From Anisakis pegreffii (lineage: Eukaryota; Nematoda; Chromadorea; Rhabditida; Anisakidae): DNA of 64,000 nt. Under the pieces are notes generated by a model. The model made no database searches. It was not told the origin of the DNA and saw only the letters and a list, made by a program, of their open reading frames with translations. Made by a program: the position numbers and the translations under genes. Location: the NCBI GenBank assembly GCA_035041965.1, contig JAPYMA010000544.1:186001-250000 (forward strand), written 5' to 3'. Positions 21,275 through 33,700 of the stretch are shown here, piece after piece. How positions within the stretch are numbered: the first letter of the stretch is position 1; every line of letters starts with the position of its first letter.

Positions 21275-21652
21275 CGAGGTGTTCGAAGTAGAGTGAGATG
21301 GAAGATGTGCAAAGGTGAAAGAACGTGATGAGTCTGGTGAAATAATTTGATGATGTTTGCTTGAAGTGGGCTCGTCAACAAAGAAGACACGTTTGTTATC
21401 GCGGTCAGTTGCTGGCGCGGAGGATGTACAGCTGGATGTGGCTGTGATTGTTGCGAGATTGATTGAGGTACTCGGCACCGGGATTTTTGCACCTCTGCTC
21501 AGTGCTAACGAGATGCCTTCATCGCTATTTCTGGTCGGTACAAAAGAACGTCGTCGTCCAGCTGCTGATCTCGCTGAGCCTGCACCTCCTGAACTCGAGC
21601 CTTGACCATCCAATCTGCTCGTTTCATTCGATTCTGATGTATCACGTGCCGC
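21275..21652 (-). CDS. kqt: KCNQ-like channel, N-terminal cytoplasmic exon
   Basis: A 378-nt stop-free exon between GAGTTTCAG and CACCTCG|GTATGT, phase 0 at both ends, so it joins the pre-S1 exon in frame. It is GC-richer than its surroundings and encodes a low-complexity Ser/Arg/Ala N-terminus ('GQGSSSGGAGSARSAAGRRR', 'SFVPTRNSDEGISLALSRGA', 'RVFFVDEPTSSKHHQIISPD'). No start codon fits within it, so at least one upstream exon is required. N-termini are not conserved among KCNQ proteins; the assignment rests on phase, strand, composition and position. Confidence 0.75.
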
Positions 21653-23142
21653 CTGAAACTCAAAAATCAACTTACTATCTGCAAAACAAGTCAGTCAAAT
21701 GTTCAAAACACTTTCATGTAATTTCAATTGTCCTCATATTTACCAATCCAGTCAGAGAGCAAAACTGACGGCTAACCTCCTCACTTATCGCTTATCTTAA
21801 TGAATACTGCTCGATAGCTTATCAACTTATCAACTGCGGTTTATAACAATAATAAACCTATTTTATGGAAGATAAGGCACCTAAATGAATGATAAACAGC
21901 CATATGAAAGCATACATCCGCACATACCTATGAAAATAAACCACTTCCAAACTACAAGGCGTTCAAATTCAGACAACAGCTTTACAGCTTATAAGTGACT
22001 AATATGCTTAGTAACATCGGCTGCAATTCATCTCATAATCGCACAAAAATCACATTTCGCAGCCGAAGAAGTATGTCAAACAAGAGAAAATTGGATGACT
22101 GCTAATCGAAATGCCTTAATCTTCAAGTAATTCATCTGCTTTTTTCAAGGTATTTAACAATCTAAGTGCTGGTGTATGGATGTGCACATGAGGAGAGCAG
22201 AGTAACCCTAAGAAATAAGTTGAGCCATTGAATATTCGCTATCGTAATAACAGGATCACCAGAAACTTGAACACATTCACGTGCCAGATTTCGAATAAGC
22301 TTAACTAAGAAGACCATGCAAAGAGAGGAAAATGTATGAGAGAGGAAGCTATTAGAGAATTTGATCGATTGAAAATAATCAGACCTTGTATCAAAACTCT
22401 GACAACGAATCACATCTAATTAACATGACATGTAATTATTAAAAGATCTAGCTATCTACTAACCAGGCTCAACATGCAATTAAGAGATTCGAGATTAACT
22501 CAGTGAATGCTTTCGCCTAAGGAATTCCATAAGTATGGTCATTATCAAGTTATGTTTTAGGAGATTAAGCAGCACCTCACTGGTACACTACTGGAGTGAG
22601 CTTAATATAATCCACGTCTAATGATTTAGCAAAAGCGCAAAAGTTCTCTTAACAAGTCGGCCAGACGAATCCATATATCAAAGTTTTTTTCATGCATTCC
22701 GAATCCTTACATTCGTGTCAATAAATTCAGGGTTGATGAACCCCTCAATACCAAGAAAAGTAACTCTTCGAGAGATTGTCGTCGTATTGAAAATCCATCA
22801 ATTACAAGCTTAACAACAAATACATTTCAAATGACTTCCAACTGTGAGTGCTCATCAATTATGACCTTGCAATCCTCGTCTAGCTAGACCTGCTCTATTA
22901 TCTATGATTTTATCACATTATCAAAATGCCCTTCCCGCGAAAAAACTGATCAATGACATTGCGGAATGATCAACTGAACGGTCCATGTAAATCAAATGCT
23001 TAATATAGTAAGTGAATCACTAGGTGATCACATAACGCAAAATCACATAAGATATAACGCAAAATCAGCGAACTTATCTGTCCAAGATTTATGAATATTC
23101 CTTGAAATGAGAAATAAATCAAAGAATGACAATCAATCCGAA

Positions 23143-23332
23143 CCGTTTGAATTGAAGCAGTTATAGTGTTTGAATAAGAATACGAAGCACTTGGATGTAG
23201 CACAGCACAAGTGTTTTCATCTTTATCACAAACGTTCAAATGCTTATCACACTTAATTGATGATGCTGATGAGGACGATGCGAGTTTATTTATACGTAAC
23301 AGAACACGACGTTCTGAGATCGAGCCGTACAT
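23143..23332 (-). CDS. Possible alternative first exon (weak)
   Basis: From an ATG at 23332 the minus strand reads 'MYGSISERRVLLRINKLASS' and continues Ser-rich for about 63 codons to a possible phase-0 donor, CAAACG|GTTCGG. The position, just upstream of the channel's N-terminal exon, and the phase would suit an alternative start. The donor is poor and no homology supports it; it may be a chance open frame. Confidence 0.2.
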
Positions 23333-24206
23333 TCTTTAAGACTATCGATGTGCTCTGAAATGAGCGACCGCTTTTTCCCTTTACAACCTTCTCAAAGAAT
23401 CCAATTTCACTTGGGTTCTATTAAAGCCTCGAATCCGAATCAATTTTGATCCACCGAATCCACCGACCCACCAGCGAAACGGAACATCTACCGATAACTG
23501 ATAATAAGGGACTGAATCACGGTCGTTACAAATGAAAAATGACTAAGAGCAGCAAATCAGCGGTTCAACTCAGCTCACCTCAACAGAATCAGTCACGAAG
23601 GGGTTGGACGATAGCTAGCTAGACTGCAGTATGGCACTGCCATGACTGATGTTAAAGCTAGATGTGTGATACTGCTGTTGCTGCTGCTACTGCTTATATG
23701 AATATAGAGTATGGGCTTAAAAGCTTGCATGAAATAGATAGGTTTGTGTTTGTGGTGTGATCGTATTATCAGCATATAACCACATTAACAATACCGCTAT
23801 TTAGAATTCAAGTCATCACATCAACGCTCTTTGAGCTCTTGCCAGCACATCTCATTTGACCAATATTTGCTTCATCAAGCGCTCCATCGGTTCAGTGCTA
23901 CCTTAGCACAAAAATTACTCCATAAACGTCTTCATCATGTGCCAGCAACATCAGACATGCAATCATCAGATACACAATCACTAGAATTAGCTTGAATACC
24001 GATCGGAGCCGGAAAAGGGCGATTTTAGATGGCTGCCGACCGAAACCGAGTGACCCTCAAAGCAGGCCTTGTCGAAAGCCACCGAGAAAAATCTACCTAA
24101 CTATCACGCTATAAGCAAATCTTTCAATCCATCTCATGTTCACTCTTCATTAGGGATTAGAGATAGTTCAAGCTTTTGACCGACCAATCGTTTCCATCCT
24201 CACAAC

Positions 24207-24824
24207 ATGATCACCCACGATGACCTATACTCAGGAAGTGTACCTGTCCTTCGATATTGGTATGCAACTATTTGCCTGTTTGCTTCTTTGTGGATATACC
24301 TTTATCCGGTTTTTTATCTGGCTCTCTCAACGACCTGTGAATCAATTACTAACTCAGAAACACACTCGAAGATTTCTTTCTGCAGTGATTATGTTATATT
24401 TGTCACACTCTCATCCTTTTCACACCACTCCTCTCACTCTTCGATCATCAAATCAAACCCTGCAACTATTCCATACGAACTCTCAAGATCAATGTTGCGG
24501 AACAATGACCATATATCTAAATGCCAACAAAATCGGCAAAAAACGTCCGCTGAATCGCCACAAAACAATGTCAAACTTCTTTCATGTGCACATCTTATCA
24601 TATTCATTATTTCTAATGATGCATCTTTAAGTGTCATCCTTACATACCCACTGAACATATCTATAAATACACGTGTATTGTCTTGTTCCACGTATCAATT
24701 ATGCTGTAACCATTGCTTATGGTTAGAGCAACGAATCAAGCATCATCTACTCGATGATCATGAAGATCTAGTGACCATGAAACAAGCGCTTCGTGCAAGA
24801 ATATATTTTGAAACATGTTTATAA
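24207..24824 (+). other. Longest open frame in the window (205 codons), doubtful gene
   Basis: The frame runs from ATG to TAA without a stop, and an overlapping second plus-strand frame is open for 136 codons. The translations are rich in Ser, Ile, Leu and His, with a hydrophobic N-terminal stretch ('YATICLFASLWIYLYPVFYL'). No domain, splice sites or codon bias are evident, and the pyrimidine-rich composition of the strand explains much of the openness. It may be a decayed membrane-protein gene or chance. Confidence 0.2.
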
Positions 24825-27800
24825 ACAGTGTAACTGTTCAAAAAAAAACTCTCCAGAACAGGAAAAAGCTTCAACTTCGGTCCAACTTGATAAACTTAGG
24901 TAGCACCAGGGCTACATTGAGCTGATGTACTCATATACAGCTACTCGTGTAGGTTTTGAAACATGTAGGGAGATTATATTCATCGGAATCTAACAGTCAA
25001 GTGCATCGTATCATGAGTCAACGAGTGTACGAAGACCGTTGCTATTATTTAACACTCACGAATTATTGGCCATTGATCAAATTCATAGGAGAGAATTGCC
25101 TTCCTACATGTGATGTATGCTAATCGCATGTGGGATATATGATATGCTCAAGTTGAGGTGATATATATGCTAATCTGCTTTACTTGTGGTTTATGCTTGC
25201 ATACCGCTCTTGTTTGACAGATATAGGCAGACAAACACATGCTCGGATTTTCGCAGTAACAAAGTAATATCCTCATTATCATAATCATCATCAGTACCTA
25301 ATGCGTTACTAAATTGTTTGATGAAACAAAAGACGAAGTTCTAATCGTTGCATTCAATCATGATTTGAGGCACAATCCAGTAGAATGGCTCTAGAAAAAG
25401 CATAATCATCAGGTATTTTATGCTCTTAATTCAAATTCTTTTCGTTTCCAGTCGGACCGAATTATAGCGGATAATTCGCTTGAAAATGACTCAGTGCTTA
25501 GATTTTTCGAAGCACTTTCAGTAAAAAGCAGGTGTTAACAAAATTCAAGTCAAATCATGAATTGTTTACTTCGACACGAATTGTTCCAGCAAAGCACTTT
25601 TATACACCTTCATCCAATCACAGGAGCATATAGTGCGCAGCTAAGCATGCTACAACAAGTAACACAAGTGAATCCGCATCTAACGACGAATCTTTAATCG
25701 ATGATTCGTGGTATTGGACAAAAAATGCGATATGTATTCAGTTTTGCACTCGGCTGGCTCACCTATTGAATTTTTAATGAGAACTCGTTCGCGATGAGAG
25801 CAGATGATGCTCACGAAAAAGTGGTTTACTTGCATCCAAACCGATGAATATTTCAAAACCATTTTTCACTGTTACATGAAAGCTGCTATTATCCTTTCCA
25901 CCTGTCTTCAAGACAGAATCACACGTCGTATAACTTAAAAAAAACCCACAATTTGAATGCCTCTTGAATAACTCAGCACATGATCTATAGAACATGAATC
26001 TGTCCAGAACCTTCAAGAATTGAGTTAATTCTTATGGCAGATGTGGTGTAATGCTACATAAAAATCGAAAAGAACGATGTCAAGGAAGGCAGAATGTAAT
26101 GCTAGTGATAACGGAGAGGCTGTAATTGCTAGTGATCGTTAGGAGTCGTAATTGCTACAATTTGGTATATTTCTTGATGGATCGATTGGTTTATTGTGAA
26201 CTATTCCGAGTGCATTCTGGTGAAACATCGTCCTCAGTAAGGACTATGCTGAGATGGAAAGCAATTAACTTCAGGTCTCCTTTGAGCTCCATTGCGTTGC
26301 TCGATATATTGGTTCACTCGTGTACGTCTTCGTATCAAAACATGTCATGCCTACTGCGGCATACTGATATACTCTGCTACAAAAAATTGTAAAGGTGTTT
26401 CACTATCCGCTGTTACAGTTGAATCAATCAGTCTCTTACCAGAAAAATAAGGGTTCAAAGTACCGTTAGCAGGCATTCTGCGGAAAAATTTTTGGAACCG
26501 AATTGATGCACTCCATATAAAGGAACGAGAAAGAAGAATACAATTAAGAATTTTTTTGATTCATGCAACACAAATAAATTTCCAAAGAACATGCGATCCA
26601 CTTCCAATCGAACACACATTTATCTTCTGCAATCGGTTCTTCATGCTAGTGTCTCATGCATTTTGAAATTGTTCTGATGAAACACAACGCTCGAATCTAG
26701 TTTTTAATGACTGCTTTCATGCCATATCTCACAACGGGATACTTGATGTTAAAGTTCATTCAAGCAACTACGAAACAACCACTTCGAATTGCATCTCTCG
26801 CATATTGTTTGTGATTCTCTTCAATAATTGTAACGTTCCTAGACTTTTGGAATCCATCAAAGACACTAACATGAGTTAGCTGGTAACATGTCATTTGAAC
26901 AGAGAGGAAGCCAAATAGAGCAGAATTTCGCTAGATTTTGAAACGAAAACGGTAATCATCAATGCGTAACCATAGAACATGCCGGCTAATATGGATTATC
27001 TTTTCACACATAAATTGGCACCTTGCAATCAGAAGCTTTAGAAAATCAATTAAGTAACTTGAACTGCTAATACGGATTAATTTTGTTCCGTGTTTTGAAA
27101 GGCGTTTTGAGATGTGTTTTGGCGTGTTTTGAAAATGAAGGGCGTGTTTTGAAATGCAATGTGTCGCTTGGCCGCATTACGATCAGATCGCGTACATGAG
27201 ATCATTTAGAGATCATAACTTATCAAGCCGCAAGACTTGAATCACGCAATTCTTGGTGACATCAAGCTTCAAATTCAAATCCGTGCGTAAACGAGAAAAA
27301 ATCAATCTAGTGCGAGGAAATAACCATTTTATTCATTTGGTTCTATTTGATTCGTTCGGATGAAATGAGAAAGCATAAAAATCAAATTAAGTGCTACTGG
27401 CGATGATAATGATTTCGTAAAATGACTGTAAAATAGAAACTGAGATCAATCGCAAAGAACAGACAAAAAACAATCAAAAAAAGAAACAAAAAGGTGAATG
27501 AAACACTGGAATGTTACACCTCCATATTAATCAAGAAACAGCAAAAGAAAGCGGAATAAATGGCACCGGAAACGATGCCGATGAATGGAAAGTATTAACG
27601 AACGAGAAGATGAGCAAGAAACGAGCGAAATCAAACGTAATCAACGTGATTCATCATATCCTGCGATATACCATATCTCCTCATCACATCAGTTTGCAGG
27701 CCATAATTGCAGTCATGATTGTAATGAGTTGTCAACGCAGAATTGCGACCGACCATTCAATTGAGAAATGCAAAAAATCAGCGTTGAATGTGCTATATTG

Positions 27801-28335
27801 AAGATGTGGTTGAATTCAATGCGACTCACAATGAGATTAGCTATGACAAGAATTGAGATAACGACTGAGCTTACAATGTGAATGCTTAAGTTGGTTGGTA
27901 ATTGTGATGAAAACGTTTGCGGCGACACATAAAGTATGCTGAGCCACATGAAATCTTATGCAGCATCCATAAGCGTAAGCTTGAAGCAACATCGATAAAG
28001 TAAGTTGCACTGTCTAACACTCCGTCGTTACCATAGTAATCGTGAAAATATTAGTGATAAGCATGAGAGAATGACTAACTGATCATCGAATGCTTGATAA
28101 TCTTGAGCTGACAGATGCATGATGATGTCAGTTCTTGTGACTGTTCGCATTATCCTCCGTTCTGTTTGCTTTACTCATTAAAGATTCTCACTTAATCGTC
28201 TGAAACTCACTTCTAAGAACAATCCACACCCGGTAACATCAATAGCTTTACTCTTCCCAACTGCTGATCTTCTCGTTGAAATCCTTGTTTAAAATGTGCA
28301 CTGATACTGTTGTTTGATGCTACTGGTCCCGTACC

Positions 28336-28376
28336 ATTCAACTCATACAGTTCCATATGAACTGTATGAATTGAAT
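28336..28376. repeat. Near-perfect 41-bp palindrome (18-bp arms, 5-base spacer)
   Basis: The arms at 28336-28353 (ATTCAACTCATACAGTTC) and 28359-28376 (GAACTGTATGAATTGAAT) are complementary at 17 of 18 positions around the spacer CATAT. No open frame or known motif. Confidence 0.9.
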
Positions 28377-30719
28377 CGGTTCAGATGGAACGGACGGTGA
28401 ACTGAGAATGAGATCGAAACATCTAAGGGACATCGCATAATTGATGCGTGATCAATGTATGCTCGTTCTGATTCATGCGCATTCATAGATGAAATGCTCG
28501 TTAAAAATATCTCCATCATGCTTATTATCATTATAAGACTGTCAATCTGATTTCAATCGAATAGGACATTCGCTAACACTACTGTTTAATAATATTAAAA
28601 GCACCGGAAATTGTCTCATATTAAGTAAACGACTTTCGTTGAAGATATATCACTGCTGGAGAAGTTCATTAGATATTACAGACATTTGGTAATTGTCTCT
28701 TTCTATGCTTTGTCATCAAATTCAGTAAATGAATCTAATCGTAAGGAAGCTCTGATTATAATTATAAATCTGATCATACTGTTTAAGATCAAACCAGAGT
28801 TCGGTCGAAGCCTTCGAGCAATTACGAGGTTCGGGAACCTGCAAGCTCAACTTCGCCCCGACCCAACCCTAGATCAAACGTACCGATTATACGCTATCAG
28901 AAAATATCAACGATAGTGGTGCTAACAAAATAATGACGAGAATCCAATAGCAATAATAATAACTCCGATAACAATAACTAATCAGTATATAACATCATTC
29001 ATCGATCTTTTATCACACTGCAGTACAATTTCATATCAACTTAAGAAGTGATTTTAAATCCGAATCAAATGGATCCAAATCAAACGATCACAAATTGGAG
29101 ACGATCTAACATGAGAGTCATCTCTGTTGCGCTGATCTGATCAGAACGGTGCTTGAACCGTCTGAGGCCATCATCACCACTCTAATACATCCTCTCAAAA
29201 CTCTTGCCTTGCTCAAAAACATGAGAAAGCGCAGTTCGAAATCACTCAAATAAACTCGAAACAACATCTGTTTTGAACTGTTTTTATGTGAAATTGAATC
29301 ATTCAATTTGATTTCATTGAATTGGAATTGCGGAGTCATTTTATTTTTGACAAATTTTATGTCTTTATGATGGTGCTGTCAACTTTTTAAACTGAACATA
29401 GAATTTATCATTATCTGTTGAAGGAACGCAATAAGCAAAACGACTGGAAAAGCATCATAGTACCATCGAACGAAATGATTCACACTCAGAATTTGAATGA
29501 TCGATTTGAATGCAATAAATTTGATCGATGGACTGGGCAGAATCAGCTATTTTACTCATCTTTGCATCATTCTGAAGTATTTCGATAAGATGGAACCCTC
29601 TTTGCATCATATCAAAATCTCTTTCTATCAATCCAGCATATGGAGGAGACAATAAAAATCGAATGATCAAAGTTGATCAACCAGCTTATCACATCGATCA
29701 TTTTCCTTATCATACAGATTATTCTCACATCATAATCAGACACGCAGCATTCATACAGCACGTCTTTGATGTGTCATGCAGTTCAACGTTTACGCCACCT
29801 TCAGAATCTCATCAATCACACATGTCTGCTTCTCAAGTCAAATGTGATCGGATCAAATATGGATCTCCAGCTTTCAAAGCCAGTCAAACCCTTCTTTATC
29901 TCATCTAACCAATCGCACATTCTTGCTCAGTATTCATATTCTAACCCATCATTCTTTTAATACACATTCTTGATCTATTTTTGGCCATTTAAACTGTCTT
30001 AAATTTCCTTTCGAATTATGCGATGTTCACGCACAAGAGAGTTCCAGTGGACACAGAGAAGCAGCCAGAAATACGCAGATGGCTACAGTGCATTGTGTGG
30101 TATTAATCTTCATGATCAAATTTGCCATTAATTATTGTCATTCGCCAAAACAGCTCAGAAGAGGATTAATAACAACGACAATAGCTAATATTGGATCAAC
30201 TTTCAACGAGATGAACAATCAGATAAATCTACCAGCGCCTAGTTTTATACAGCACTCAATCCCTCTACGTCATCGAATTTATCGGATTATCGAAATCGCT
30301 TCGAAGAGAGAAGAAAAAGCAAATCAAAAATGAAATTGCTGACTCGAGACTCATAAAAACATTTTTGAAATCAAGCAGTGCAACAGATACGATGTTAACG
30401 ACAACGCATTCTATGCAAATTAATCCGCATTTCGCACTTACTCGATCTAATAACAGCACAACACAAAGAAGAAACAGATTGCATTATGTTTCGCATTTGC
30501 TTTCTGCATTAGTTCAGATTTTTTTCATTCACTACCTCTTTAGGTTCAAGTTTCTATGGTCTAAACTTGAAGCGTATAAATACGATCGGGTTACGATCGT
30601 GCTAAAAATGAGATTAGAATCGTGATAGTGATTAGGCTTGATGATATGGTGGTGATAGCAGTAAGGTTATTAGGAGTTTCGAGTGTTCAGCTTTGATTTG
30701 CAAATGAAAAAATACTTCC

Positions 30720-30768
30720 CACATGCAACGAAACGACTGAATATGATTCAGTCGTTTCGTTGCATGTG
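30720..30768. repeat. Perfect 49-bp palindrome (23-bp arms, 3-base spacer)
   Basis: The left arm (30720-30742, starting CACATGCAACGAAACG) is the exact complement of the right arm (30746-30768, ending CGTTTCGTTGCATGTG), with only ATG between them. No neighbouring sequence extends the symmetry. Perfect arms this long with so small a spacer are not expected by chance in 64 kb; see findings. Confidence 0.97.
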
Positions 30769-33700
30769 CAAAACTGGCATTCTTTGGTAGCAAATGAGTT
30801 TGAATGTTTCAATTAGAATTATTGCAATAAAATTTGTCACTGACGTCAACGTGAAGGCGAGTGACCGTCATCAACAAAGGAATATATAGAGATTAATCGA
30901 TGTGTGGGCAATTTCTTATATGAATGCACTGATGAATGGACAAATGCTAATCGAAATAAATTCCGGATTGCAAAGTCTTAAAAAGATACTGCATAAAGAA
31001 AGCAGTAGGCCAGAGAAAACGATATGATATATCAGATAAGGATTGACTGAAATGAATGACGAAACGATGATTCGGAATGAAATTCAAGTTAAGTGCAAAC
31101 AATTCGGATTCGAAATGAAACGATAATCGAATGCTTCTCGACATCCTCAGAGAATGTTCGTCACTTTCGGCGATCTGACGACGGCAACAATGAGCAATTA
31201 TCAAATTTCTCGTAATCTTCGCTCCTTCGATTCATTTTCGTAGTTATTCGGATGCACGGAGCATTCACAAACGTACACTGATGCATTCACTCATAACTAA
31301 GCCAATATTTCACTTTACGGTCACATCAGAGCGTTCTGTCAAAAAGCATGACTACGTCAGTGGAACTTCACACTGTCACGGCATCTATATGACCAAATTT
31401 CTTCCATATTTTAAGATTAAGATATGCTCTCGATGAGGTTCTCCATTCGTATGATATACCACCTGAGGGAATTTCATTAGTTCCGTGTTGCTCTCTAATA
31501 TGATGCTGCTCTAATATGGACAATTATGATCTCTGGTAGATCATAAGGACAATTTTGATATTTTGACTTCAGGATAACCACACGCTCATCGTCAGATCCG
31601 ATGACATACACTCTGGCATTTAAATAGGTTGCATGCAAGCGATTCCCTAAATGTCAAGAGTGATGAATGAGAAATACCGCAGTCATGAAATATATCCGTT
31701 CGATGCAGTGAATTGGTATATTCTGTTGACATTCGTGTTCGATAAACAATTAGCAGTCTTTCATTTGCAACGTAACTCGTTCCGTTTGGCATAAGTACTG
31801 GATGAGTGACATTATTTTAGCATCAGCTGTCGAACTCCAAACATATCCGTTGAATGGATGGATTCAATCCGTTTCGTTATTTTGATTATGGCTTAGACTA
31901 CTTCATAAGTGAAATAATCACGGGAGTAATTCTGTGCTGCGATTTGAGAGCAATGATATTCTCTCATTGTGCCTATGTCCAGAACTGATCGCTGAATTCG
32001 TAAAAATGATAGTGGCTCTACAGCTGGATGTCCTGACACAAGCTCATATTCTTACCATTGTTATTGTTGCTGTTGACGTAGGACGGATGAAATTTGATCT
32101 GATGTTAATCCGAATCTCGAAAGCTGAATAACGAGCTTTGAGATAGCAATTTGATACGTTAATTGCGAAAGATGACCGACTTATGCTTTCGCTTGGGATG
32201 GCGAAAACAAGATGATTATTGTGAACAAACGAACGATTTCACTTCGAATCGATCAGAGCGCAGTTAAATCCAGCGAAAAATGATTTTTCGGCTTCAATTC
32301 TTTCGGAGAATAAACAAGATGGTAATCATAGTGTGACAATGCAAAGTGGGTAAATACGAGATAAACAGCCATCGAATAGCAAAATAGAATCAACACGTTT
32401 TGTAACTGATATCGGAGGATTTTACTACTTTTGAAACATCTCCAAACAGCTCGTATTTCAGAACGCTATTCAGAACAATAACAGGTTTGAAGCAAACAGT
32501 TGAATGACGGTGTAAAGAGTATCTTCTTAAGAGGATTACTGACACTGATAGTGATGATAATATCTCAACGGATGTGTACTGCAGCAATATTCTCTGGCAT
32601 GATAACGGCAACGTTCATGATGAATTGAGTTATGAAAACAGTGTTCAATGCAGTGAAGAACTGAGACGTGTGAATTGGATGGAAAGATAGATGACTGGTG
32701 GCAAAACGACATTAGAAGACATCAGCGGCAATTAAGTGATATTGGTGGATGAGTAGAACAAATATGGACATTGTGAAGAGAGGTGAAGGATGTTAGGATG
32801 TCGGTGTGAATTACGATACACCAGGGAATTCGTTTGCACATTTCAGAAAATTGAGGATAGGTTCTGTGTGTGCATAAGTAGCGAACACACATTTTAGACG
32901 TGTACGATTGCTGGACGGATATCGTTTGGCTTATGGCAGCGCTTAACTTAAGCACTTATAATTTCAGATGCGCACTGAATCAAATCATCTGTACACGCTT
33001 TGGTCATGAGAGACGGATGCGAATTATGTTCTGATTGATAATCATTTTAATGGACAAGAGTTGATGTGCTGCTGATGGAAATGCTTACGAACATAATGAC
33101 GATATGTTTATGGTGACAGTGCTAATGCAAATAGTTGGTGATTTTAACGACACATAAAATTTTATAGAAATTACCAATCATGAGAGGTCAAATTCGTCAC
33201 ATCAAAGTGCAATGACTATCAGACTACAAGTAATGACTATAAAGTAATGACCACAAGATCAGACTATCAACTAATGAGTTAATGTCGCCAATCACAATGC
33301 AGCAATTTAGTAACAATTTCGAGATTTCGAAAAGTTGGAGTTTCACGGTAAGGATCGGTTATGAAGATGGATACGGTAAGGATAATCAGTTGAAGTAAGG
33401 ATCCATTATGATTTTTATGCAGCAGAAAGAAATGTGAGTTTTTGGCTAAATTTTACATGTTCTTCAGGTATTCATTCACTCACAGTCAGTGAGAAATGAT
33501 ATATTTGCTGCTGATTATTTTCAAAAAGAAATAATTTTCAACGGAGTGTTATGGAAATACTCGATGTCATTACTGCAATATTAAAAAATCTATTAATTTT
33601 TCATCAACATAATTTGACGATGGAACGTATCATAACGTTAAGCTAGATTCACGGATGTTTATCACATAGAATAAGAGCACGAAATTGATCAAGACATCAG

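Larger units (their letters stand above)
1595..21652 (-). other. kqt: Gene span: KCNQ1-like (KQT) voltage-gated K+ channel, 18 assembled coding exons
   Basis: The channel subunit would form tetramers in the plasma membrane and pass a slow, voltage-activated potassium current that is PIP2- and calmodulin-dependent; that role is known for the family and not shown here. The exons together carry S1-S6, a TVGYGD selectivity filter, an IQ-like helix A, helix B and a C-terminal coiled coil. All 17 junctions agree in phase, and the 3042 nt give 1013 codons plus TGA. This exceeds human KCNQ1 (676 residues), mostly because of the N-terminal exon and the helix A-B linker. KCNQ1-like traits include 'LWWGV' before the filter and 'YHFAV' in S1. 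The sequence does not decide which KQT paralogue this is. The 5' end may lie further upstream, at 41.8 kb. Confidence 0.93.

Noticed and set aside
28820..28850. GGTTCGGGAACC resembling a tRNA T-arm/B box.
   Set aside because: No matching A box, acceptor stem or cloverleaf could be built around it.
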